This document shows, piece by piece, positions 26,639 to 34,011 of a stretch of 64,000 nt of DNA. The translations under genes were made by a program, and so were the position numbers. The DNA lies in contig JADKBO010000008.1 in assembly GCA_016715105.1 (NCBI GenBank), positions 1-64,000 on the forward strand, given 5' to 3'. Every line of letters starts with the position of its first letter. Positions within the stretch are counted from its first letter, which is position 1. The notes below the pieces were generated by a model, which searched no databases, was not told the origin of the DNA, and saw only the letters and a list, made by a program, of their open reading frames with translations. Origin of the DNA: Saprospiraceae bacterium (GTDB taxonomy: Bacteria > Bacteroidota > Bacteroidia > Chitinophagales > Saprospiraceae).

Positions 26639-27858
26639 TAGAAATAAGTCCTGATTCAGATTTTTCCATTCACAACATTCCTTTTGGAATTTATTCCATC
26701 GACGGAGGAAAAAAGCACGTTGCAATCGCTTATGGTGATTACATTTTGGACTGCTATATTTTATCCAAGCTTGGATTATTCGATTCAATAGATATTGATG
26801 GAGAAGTATTTGCTAAGCCTTTCCTAAATGATTTTATTGGACTTGGCAAATCGGTAACAAATCGGGTAAGATCTGACATCCAAGCTTTTTTATTGGATGA
26901 TGATAATGTGATTTGGGAAGCCCAAAACCAGTTTTTGTTTCATCAAAACAAGGTTACTTTACACTTGCCAATACAAATAGGAGATTATACAGATTTTTAC
27001 TCTTCGGAATCTCATGCTCGTAATGTGGGCACGATGTTTAGAGACCCCAGCAATCCCCTATTGCCAAATTGGAAACATCTACCAGTGGCTTATCATGGAA
27101 GAGCAAGTTCTATTTTTGTATCAGGAACAAATTTCAGAAGACCCCTTGGGCAAATAAAAGATCTTGACCAGGAAGGCCCGAGATTTGGCCCAACCCGGAA
27201 ATTGGACTTTGAGTTGGAAATGGCTGCAGTTATTGGGAAGAAATCAGAATGGCAAGAACCCATTTCTGTTGATGATGCCATGGATTATGTATTTGGATAT
27301 GTTTTGTTTAATGATTGGTCAGCGAGAGATATTCAACAATGGGAAACAGCACCTCTAGGGCCATTTTTGGGTAAAAATTTCTTTTCCAGCATTTCACCTT
27401 GGGTTGTTACCACTGAGGCTTTAGCACCTTTTCAAATAAAGTCAAAAGTTCAAGATCCCCCACCCTTGCCTTACCTTCAAGAGAAAGATGGATTCCAATA
27501 TGATGTGGATTTGACTGTTCATTTTCGAACTAAAGAGGGTCAGTCAAAGTTGATTTGCCAGAGCAATTTCTCAAATCTTTACTGGACAGTTGCTCAACAA
27601 ATAGCACATCATACGGTGAATGGTTGTAATTTGAATGTTGGAGATTTATTGGCGTCTGGCACCATTTCAGGTGATCGTGAAGGAAGTTTTGGGTCATTAT
27701 TGGAAATCACTTGGTCAGGTAATAATCCAATTCTTTTTGAGGATGGAAACACTCGAACTTTTGTGGAGGACGGAGATTCTATAATGATGTCAGGATATGG
27801 TGAGCAAGCAGGAAAAAGAATTGGTTTTGGAAACTTAGTCAATACTGTGTTGGAATAA
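26635..27858 (+). CDS. fahA: Fumarylacetoacetase
   Basis: I chose the ATG at 26635 overlapping the hmgA stop. The 407-residue protein has the FAH fold with DFYSSESHARNVGTMFRDPS, containing the catalytic His, and PVAYHGRASSIFVSGT. Further blocks are GPTRKLDFELEMAAVIG, with the metal-binding Glu residues, FNDWSARDIQQWE, PLGPFLGKNF and SGTISGDREGSFGSLLE. It splits fumarylacetoacetate into fumarate and acetoacetate, the last step of tyrosine degradation. No separate maleylacetoacetate isomerase gene is seen in the cluster, so that step is encoded elsewhere or is spontaneous or glutathione-independent. Confidence 0.95.
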   Translation: MIEISPDSDFSIHNIPFGIYSIDGGKKHVAIAYGDYILDCYILSKLGLFDSIDIDGEVFAKPFLNDFIGLGKSVTNRVRSDIQAFLLDDDNVIWEAQNQFLFHQNKVTLHLPIQIGDYTDFYSSESHARNVGTMFRDPSNPLLPNWKHLPVAYHGRASSIFVSGTNFRRPLGQIKDLDQEGPRFGPTRKLDFELEMAAVIGKKSEWQEPISVDDAMDYVFGYVLFNDWSARDIQQWETAPLGPFLGKNFFSSISPWVVTTEALAPFQIKSKVQDPPPLPYLQEKDGFQYDVDLTVHFRTKEGQSKLICQSNFSNLYWTVAQQIAHHTVNGCNLNVGDLLASGTISGDREGSFGSLLEITWSGNNPILFEDGNTRTFVEDGDSIMMSGYGEQAGKRIGFGNLVNTVLE

Positions 27859-27934
27859 TTTCTACTTTGATCAGGCTAAATTCAACCTTATTAGGGCAAC
27901 CATATTGTCCATTATAAATTAAATTGTATGCCAC

Positions 27935-29560
27935 ATGGAATTAAATGAGAATATAGCTAGACTACCCAAACATCTCAAGCAATACGTTTTGGATCAGGAT
28001 TATAGTCAATATTCAGCAATTGATCAGGCTGTGTGGAGACACGTAATGCGTAAAAATGTAGCTTATTTACCCCAAGTAGCGCACCCTTCCTACTTATCGG
28101 GCCTTGAGCTTGCTGGTATTTCGACCGAAAAAATTCCATCGATGTATGGTATGAATAGGATTCTCCAAAAAATTGGGTGGGCTGCTGTGGCAGTTGATGG
28201 TTTGATACCCACGTTAGCATTTTTGGAGTTTCAGGCTTATAAAGTGTTGGTAATTGCACAAGATATCCGGCAAATTGAAAATATTCAATATACACCAGCT
28301 CCTGACATCATACACGAGTCCGCCGGGCACGCACCGATTATTGCCAATCAGGAATATTCTGAATATTTGCGTCGAATGGGCGAAATAGGCTGTAGAGCCA
28401 TTCCTTCTGCCCAAGATCAAGCTATTTATGAGGCAACCAGAGATTTGGCAATCATAAAGGAAACATATGGAAGTAATTCAAAAAAAATTATTGAAGCGCA
28501 GGAAAAAGTAGATTTCCTCCAGTCAAATATTGGAGAACTTTCAGAAATGGCAAGGTTGAGAAGCCTTCATTGGTGGACTGTTGAATATGGCTTGATAGGT
28601 GACTTAAAGAATCCAAAAATATATGGAGCTGGTTTGTTGTCATCCATTGGTGAAAGTATTTCTTGCCTAAAACCAGAAGTTTTGAAATTACCCTATAACA
28701 TTGAAGCTGCAAATTTCAACTTTGATGTAACCAGACCACAACCGCAACTTTTTGTTACTCCTGATTTTGCACATTTAAGCTTTGTATTAGATGAGTTTGC
28801 AAATCAAATGTCTATAAGAAAAGGAGGCAGACAAGGTATAGAAAGATTGATCGATTCTGCTCAACTTGGTACGGTTACATATAACACTGGCTTGCAAGTA
28901 TCTGGTTATTTCTCTAAGCTCATAACAGACGAATATAACAATCCAATTTATTTTAAAATCAAAGGCCCGACGGCATTAGCATACCATGAAAAAGAATTAA
29001 TTGGTCATGGCATAAAGCATCATGCCAATAGTTTTGGAGCCCCCATAGGAAAACTTCAAAACATCAATATTCCAATAGAACGAATGTCTCCATTTGATCT
29101 GGAAGCATATAAAATCAGGGAAGGAGCTTTCACAACACTCAAGTTTGAAGGCGGTATTGAAGTGGCAGGCGATGTCATTACAGGAATTCGCACTGTAATG
29201 GGTGAAATCATCTTGATCAGTTTTAAAAACTGTACTGTGAAATATCGAGATCAAATCCTTTTCAAACCTGAATGGGGCATTTACAACATGGCTGTTGGTA
29301 GTGAGATCATTTCCGCTTTTGCAGGAGCCGCTGACTTGGATTCTTTTGATTTGGTATCTCTTCCCCCAATTACAAAAAAGGAATATACTGTCAAAGAACC
29401 ACAAAGAGTAAAACTCGAAAATCTCTATGAAGAAGTAAGGAATATGAGAATCAAGAGTACTAAAAATGCCCACCAACTTTCGGAAATTGCTAAAATTCTA
29501 GACAATGAGTTTCCCGATGATTGGCTCTTGAAAAATGAAATCGCAGAACTTGAAATGTAA
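27935..29560 (+). CDS. Aromatic amino acid hydroxylase (phenylalanine 4-monooxygenase type)
   Basis: The pterin-dependent hydroxylase core has PDIIHESAGHAPIIANQEYS (iron His near residues 126 and 131), LHWWTVEYGLIG with the Glu ligand, and KIYGAGLLSSIGE. At 541 residues it is much longer than proteobacterial PhhA (~270-300). The extra C-terminal ~230 residues include IKGPTALAYHEKELIGHGIK and a beta-rich part ending in charged helices, as in the long Bacteroidota form. It likely turns phenylalanine into tyrosine and feeds the hppD-hmgA-fahA route. It starts 76 bases after fahA on the same strand. Confidence 0.9.
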   Translation: MELNENIARLPKHLKQYVLDQDYSQYSAIDQAVWRHVMRKNVAYLPQVAHPSYLSGLELAGISTEKIPSMYGMNRILQKIGWAAVAVDGLIPTLAFLEFQAYKVLVIAQDIRQIENIQYTPAPDIIHESAGHAPIIANQEYSEYLRRMGEIGCRAIPSAQDQAIYEATRDLAIIKETYGSNSKKIIEAQEKVDFLQSNIGELSEMARLRSLHWWTVEYGLIGDLKNPKIYGAGLLSSIGESISCLKPEVLKLPYNIEAANFNFDVTRPQPQLFVTPDFAHLSFVLDEFANQMSIRKGGRQGIERLIDSAQLGTVTYNTGLQVSGYFSKLITDEYNNPIYFKIKGPTALAYHEKELIGHGIKHHANSFGAPIGKLQNINIPIERMSPFDLEAYKIREGAFTTLKFEGGIEVAGDVITGIRTVMGEIILISFKNCTVKYRDQILFKPEWGIYNMAVGSEIISAFAGAADLDSFDLVSLPPITKKEYTVKEPQRVKLENLYEEVRNMRIKSTKNAHQLSEIAKILDNEFPDDWLLKNEIAELEM

Positions 29561-30112
29561 ATTGTGAGACTTGAAATACGGTTTTAGTGAATAGTAAATG
29601 GTGAATAGTGAATAGTGTGAAATGTAAAATGTGAGATGTGAAATGTAACTTGTGAGGTGTGAATGATTGGCCAATAGGCAATTTGGCAATCCCTTGCAAT
29701 AAGCAGGGACACGTAGGCAGTTTACGACCGAAATTGAGCTTCTGAAGTTTCAGCATTTCACGAGAATCTTTTAAACTTTATGAACTTTTTACTTTGTACA
29801 GACGCAGGGCCCTGCGTCTCTGCGTTTATTACAACATGGCTACTTTATGAACTTTTTACTTTATGAACTTTCCACTTTATGAACTCATTTTCAGCAGTTC
29901 AGCAATTCAGCATTTTTGCAATTAACCTTTGCGCATTCACAAAATCCACCTAATAAAATATCATCACACATTCTTAACACCATTGTTAATTCTAAATTAA
30001 GTACCATCAAAAAAAGTAACTCTTTGTGAAATAATCCTGTCATTTACTAAAGCAATCTATAGAAAAAAAAAGCTTTGCAAAATGAATGTTAATGAGTTTT
30101 AAATTTAAGAAG
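29561..30112. repeat. Intergenic repeats after the aromatic hydroxylase gene
   Basis: Just after the stop codon, 29575-29665 is a degenerate array of GTGAATAGT and GTGAAATGT(A/G)A units. At 29688-29717 the segment CCCTTGCAATAAGCAGGGAC matches the junction of the tandem repeat at 39484-40028. At 29771-29888 the GTTCATAAAGT family returns in inverted orientation, with the 20-bp palindrome at 29800-29819. After that, AT-rich DNA leads to the next gene. Confidence 0.75.
29788..29860 (-). repeat. Dispersed repeat copy 2 (inverted relative to 17751-17822)
   Basis: This stretch is the exact reverse complement of about 68 bp of copy 1, including AGACGCAGGGCCCTGCGTCT at 29800-29819. GTTCATAAAGT-type units also flank it on both sides. 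Confidence 0.8.
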
Positions 30113-31347
30113 ATGAGAAAGGTACTTTATTCCTATTTGTTTTCGATGACTATTTTAGCCTCCGCATTTGGCCAATACAACAACGACAGAAGTGGCTATC
30201 ATGGAGATAACTTCAGCCTCGAAGGTGCGCTAGACCTATTTAAACAATCGTATTCACTGGAAGACTTTGAAAGAAGACTCAACAGAGAAGATACTTACAT
30301 CAATAACCTTGACCTCGATGATGATCGACGTATTGACTACATCCGCGTAGAACACCGAAGATTTGACAGAAATTTTCATGCCATAGTATTACAAGTACCC
30401 ATTGGCAGAAACGACGTCCAAGACATTGCAGTCATAGAACTTGAACAAGTAGGTAATAAAAAAGTAGATCTTCAAATCGTAGGAGATGAGGATATCTTCG
30501 GAAATGAGATATTTGTGGAATCATATGGTGACAGCCAACGTGATATTTACAGATGGCCGGTAGTGCAATCAATTTTAGACAATCAATATCAAGTCTATAA
30601 CTCACCTTACAGATGGCAATATTACCCATCTTGGTGGAGCCCTTGGAATGTAGTTTCATGGAATGTTTACAGACCTCGTATTGTTGTATTTCACAATCAT
30701 TACCGAGTAGTGAGACCTAGATTGATTCATGTGCATAATTATTACAAACCTTACAGGGCGTATTGCAATACAGTTGTTGTACACAGCAATAGAGTAAGAG
30801 TTGTACATGGACATGCGCCAATCAATAGACCAAGTTATGTGCACAATACACCTAAGAACGACGGTTATTATGGTAGTAGGAGAAATCAAAGCTCATCAAA
30901 TACTAACAGAACCTACAACGGTTCCAGGAGTAATGAAGGCAGTAATGCAACAAACGGTGGTTCAGATAATGATAACAGAGACCGGTACAGAGCAGAAAAC
31001 TCTGGTCCAAGAGATCGAGATAATGTGCGGGATCGAGGTGATAGTGGCAGAACTGAGCGTCCATCTGCTCCTGTAACAAAAAGCCGGGATTATGGCAATG
31101 CTACGCCGAGGTATAATGAATCACCAAAAAAACAATACTCAGAATCTTCTGGGAATAAGGAGAATTCGGGCCAAAGAAATCAGACTTATCGTAATGATGA
31201 AAGTTCGTCAAAACAAAATCTTACGAACAACCAAAGTCTCCGAAACCTAGGGATAATGCCGAAAATCAGTCTTATAAAGGGACCAGTGCTGAAAAAAATA
31301 AAAGAAATTCGGGCAGTCAAAGAGATGGTGGTAGACCTAGAAATTGA
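30113..31347 (+). CDS. Exported low-complexity protein of unknown function, frameshifted near the 3' end
   Basis: I chose MRKVLYSYLFSMTILASAFGQ at 30113 as a signal peptide start. A structured N-terminal part (about 150 residues, with ALDLFKQSYSLEDFERRLN and DIAVIELEQVGNKKVDLQI) is followed by a Trp/Tyr-rich segment (PYRWQYYPSWWSPWNVVSWN), a His/Val/Tyr-rich segment and a long Asn/Ser/Arg-rich disordered tail. Near 31233 the given frame changes character. One base more in the AAA run restores KSPKPRDNAENQSYKGTSAE and then a stop at 31345-31347, which matches the tail composition better than the uninterrupted frame ending at 31363. The function is not recognisable. A strong terminator follows at 31368. 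Confidence 0.65.
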
Positions 31348-31367
31348 TGAATCATTAAATTAACTAT

Positions 31368-31403
31368 AGAAAGCAGGCCCAAAAAGCCTGCTTTCTTTGT
31401 TTT
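31368..31403 (+). terminator. Rho-independent terminator
   Basis: AGAAAGCAGGC (31368-31378) pairs perfectly with GCCTGCTTTCT (31386-31396) around a 7-nt loop and is followed by TTGTTTT. It ends the gene at 30113-31347. Confidence 0.88.
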
Positions 31404-31471
31404 GGATTAAAATTAAAACTTAAATCTGCATCTGAAACTAGAAGGCTCGAAACTCGTGGCTCGTTGCTAAA

Positions 31472-32491
31472 CTAGTCCTTATAAATCTTAACTTCTCTTT
31501 GTCCTTCTTTTGCCCAACCCCTATACATACCCGAAGAATTAAAAGGCATTTCAATATTTCCCTGATGGTCAATGGCAATGAGTCCGCCTTCTCCACCCTT
31601 CTCTACTAGTTTTTGGTAAATGATGTAATCACATGCTTCCTTCAAACTCGAGCCTTTATATTCCATCATGGCTGCAATATCTCTGGCGACGGTATATCTG
31701 ATAAAAAACTCTCCGTGCCCTGTACAAGAAACACCGCAAGTTTTATTGTCTGCAAAAGTGCCAGCTCCAATGATAGGGGCATCTCCAATGCGATTGAACT
31801 TCTTATTAGTCATACCTCCGGTGGAAGTTCCTGCTGTAATGTTTCCTTGCAGATCGAGTGCAACGCATCCTACAGTGCCGTGTTTTTTATTTCCTTTCTC
31901 ATCCTCTGAAAGTTCGACTTTTTCAGAATCTTCTTTCAGGATTTTCTGTAAACTGTTATACCGTCGCTCTGTGAAAAAATAGGATGGATCGACAATCTCC
32001 AGACTGCATTTAGCAGCAAAAGCTTCAGCGCCTTTTCCCACCATCATCACATGTTCAGATTTTTCCATGACGGCTCTGGCTAGAGAAATCGGATGCTTCA
32101 CAGTTGTAACGCCACCTATGGCACCCGCTTTTTGGTCATCTCCAGTCATGATGCTGGCATCCAACTCATTTTTACCTTCATTTGTAAATACAGCCCCTTT
32201 CCCAGCATTGAATAAAGGATTGTCCTCCATTGTTTTGATTACTGCCTCCACAGCGTCAATGCTTTTTCCTCCCTCTTTCAAGATTTTTTCACCTGTATCC
32301 AAAGCAAAATTCAAAGCATCTACGTATGCTTTTTCTGTTGCTGAATCCATACTGGAACGCTCTATTGTTCCTGCCCCACCGTGGATGACTAAGGCATATT
32401 TTGGCGGCATAGTCTGGGAATCCTTTTGATTATTATCATTGGCACAACTGAATAAACAAACTATCATCAACAAGCTAAAAAGGTATCTCAT
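31472..32491 (-). CDS. Isoaspartyl peptidase / L-asparaginase type 2 (Ntn hydrolase), lipoprotein
   Basis: I chose MRYLFSLLMIVCLFSC at 32491 as start because it gives a lipobox (CLFSC); 11 codons upstream are also open. The N-terminal nucleophile fold is shown by ALVIHGGAGTIERSSMDSAT, NPLFNAGKGAVFTNEG and ELDASIMTGDDQKAGAIGG. KKHGTVGCVALDLQGNITAG contains the HGTVG cleavage site, whose Thr becomes the catalytic N-terminus after autoproteolysis. Further blocks are GTSTGGMTNK and GDAPIIGAGTFAD. It hydrolyses isoaspartyl dipeptides and asparagine. It lies downstream of the SusCDE operon but is separated from it by a terminator and 400 bases. Confidence 0.92.
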   Translation of the reverse strand: MRYLFSLLMIVCLFSCANDNNQKDSQTMPPKYALVIHGGAGTIERSSMDSATEKAYVDALNFALDTGEKILKEGGKSIDAVEAVIKTMEDNPLFNAGKGAVFTNEGKNELDASIMTGDDQKAGAIGGVTTVKHPISLARAVMEKSEHVMMVGKGAEAFAAKCSLEIVDPSYFFTERRYNSLQKILKEDSEKVELSEDEKGNKKHGTVGCVALDLQGNITAGTSTGGMTNKKFNRIGDAPIIGAGTFADNKTCGVSCTGHGEFFIRYTVARDIAAMMEYKGSSLKEACDYIIYQKLVEKGGEGGLIAIDHQGNIEMPFNSSGMYRGWAKEGQREVKIYKD

Positions 32492-32524
32492 CTTCTTTGG
32501 TTTATTGGTTAAAGTTAAACACAT

Positions 32525-32934
32525 AATGGAAATAATGAAGGAATTGGATGTAATTCACGTAATGATGCAGGAGTTTTGAATGCTTTTAAAAATCCTAGTT
32601 TAACGCTCTTCTAAGTCTGTAAGTCTCCCAACTACTGCTATTTTAAGTTTGCAAACTTAAAACAGCTGGTTTTTTCAATCTGACTGATCAATTGCAAATA
32701 ATAAAACAGTTTAAATCAGAGCCATAGGCTCGACCCATTTATTAACCATGGATTTTAATCCATGGAAACCAACAAAAATAAAATATGGAGTTCCATAGGA
32801 ACGATCCATATAAATTCACACACCTTCCCAAAAATTTGGCTCCCCAAAACACCGCAAATATGACCAAGAACAAATAAAAAAGGGCCCAAGAAAATTCCTT
32901 GAGCCCTTTATCACTTTATTATCAAAGCTTTCGA
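32525..32934. promoter_or_regulatory. Intergenic region with two perfect hairpins
   Basis: A 22-base perfect palindrome (32641-32662; half-site TTTTAAGTTTG) lies about 150 bases before the asparaginase start. A second hairpin, CCATGGATT-TT-AATCCATGG (32744-32763), lies in a stretch that looks like a dispersed repeat (GCCATAGGCTCGACCC ... ATATGGAGTTCCATAGGAAC). The right end holds the SusE-side terminator. No gene is seen. Confidence 0.6.
32879..32909 (-). terminator. Terminator of the SusCDE operon
   Basis: AAAGGGCCCAAG (32879-32890) pairs with CTTGAGCCCTTT (32898-32909) with one mismatch. On the minus strand the hairpin is followed by a T-run. It lies 26 bases after the SusE stop. Confidence 0.8.
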
Positions 32935-33987
32935 TTACTTCTTCGTCAATTTATAAGTATAATCTCCAGTATTCAAAATCAATTCGATCTCAAATGTACC
33001 GCCACCCGCAGGAACTTTGATATTATCTCCACCATACTCTAAAGATCCATTCGCATTGGTATCGCCAAAATTGAGATCCCAAGCATCATTTGCTCTGAAC
33101 TTTATTTCTCCGCCATCAGACAAAGCCAAAGTAACCTTCAGTGTTTTTGAAACTGGGTCATAAACCAAATCAGTATCACTATCCCAACCTGTGGGCGTTC
33201 CGCTACCGATAAGGCCCCAATTTGTAGCAGCTTTTGTAAAAGTTAAAGCCGTCAAATTCACATTGAGTTTATATAAACCCGCAGGACCTGCTAAGTCAAT
33301 GTCACTTCCCTTTGGTTCCAATGTGCCATCTTGACCATTGTCTCCAAAATCTGAGTCCCAATTGGGAGCTGGTGTGAACTTGAATTTTGCATTGTCCTCT
33401 CCAAAATAGATAAATCCCTCATACTTATTATCACTTTTTACAGAGAATAGAACGGTTGAAACATCTGCTGGATTCCAACCTTGGTAACTACCTGGTACAT
33501 AAACTTTAGGATAATCAACTTTCACCTTAACTGGTGCAATTTTGAGAGTGACTGGTTGTGAAATAATGACATCAACTTCATCAGATATTTTTGCTAAAAG
33601 TCTGAAAGAAACGTCTGTCAAAACTTTATCTGGAACACTTTTGCTCAATAATATGGAATTGACTTGGACATTACTAGCTTTCAAAGCTGTGCCATTTGTA
33701 TTACCCAAAGTTGTTGGTTCAGAAAAATTGTTCCCTGCCAAATCCATCTCAAGTGTGTACGTTACCCCCGCATCAAAGCCATAATCAGCTGGACTCCATG
33801 TAAATTCAGCAAACTGATTGGGTAGGTTTGCTTCTTCCATAGTGAAAGAAGCACTAGCTGCTGGCGTGATAAAAACAGGTGCTTTGATGTTTTCAGTTTG
33901 CAAAACTGGCCCAACAGCTTCATCACTGCAACCAATCACCATAGCGAGTAAACCAAATATCAATAAATTATTTATAATCTTTTTCAT
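32935..33987 (-). CDS. SusE-like surface glycan-binding lipoprotein
   Basis: A lipobox (AMVIGC, Cys20) is followed by an Ig-like SusE domain (about 36-150: APVFITPAASASFTMEE, AEFTWSPADYGFDAGVTYTL). Two carbohydrate-binding repeats of the SusE/SusF type follow (about 162-255 and 256-350). The first begins VYVPGSYQGWNPADVST and the second WGLIGSGTPTGWDSDTDL; each ends with a GDNIK or GSDID-type turn. It should sit on the cell surface beside the SusCD transporter and bind an oligosaccharide. It ends the operon and is followed by a terminator. The two repeats are close relatives of a pair inserted in the adjacent SusD. Starch-like glucan is a guess based on family tradition. Confidence 0.88.
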   Translation of the reverse strand: MKKIINNLLIFGLLAMVIGCSDEAVGPVLQTENIKAPVFITPAASASFTMEEANLPNQFAEFTWSPADYGFDAGVTYTLEMDLAGNNFSEPTTLGNTNGTALKASNVQVNSILLSKSVPDKVLTDVSFRLLAKISDEVDVIISQPVTLKIAPVKVKVDYPKVYVPGSYQGWNPADVSTVLFSVKSDNKYEGFIYFGEDNAKFKFTPAPNWDSDFGDNGQDGTLEPKGSDIDLAGPAGLYKLNVNLTALTFTKAATNWGLIGSGTPTGWDSDTDLVYDPVSKTLKVTLALSDGGEIKFRANDAWDLNFGDTNANGSLEYGGDNIKVPAGGGTFEIELILNTGDYTYKLTKK

Positions 33988-34011
33988 CTTAATCTATTTT
34001 GAATAACACCA

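Noticed and set aside
17751..29860. Composite transposon bounded by the inverted repeats
   Set aside because: There is no transposase or integrase between the repeats and no target-site duplication that I can see. The repeats themselves are intergenic dispersed elements.
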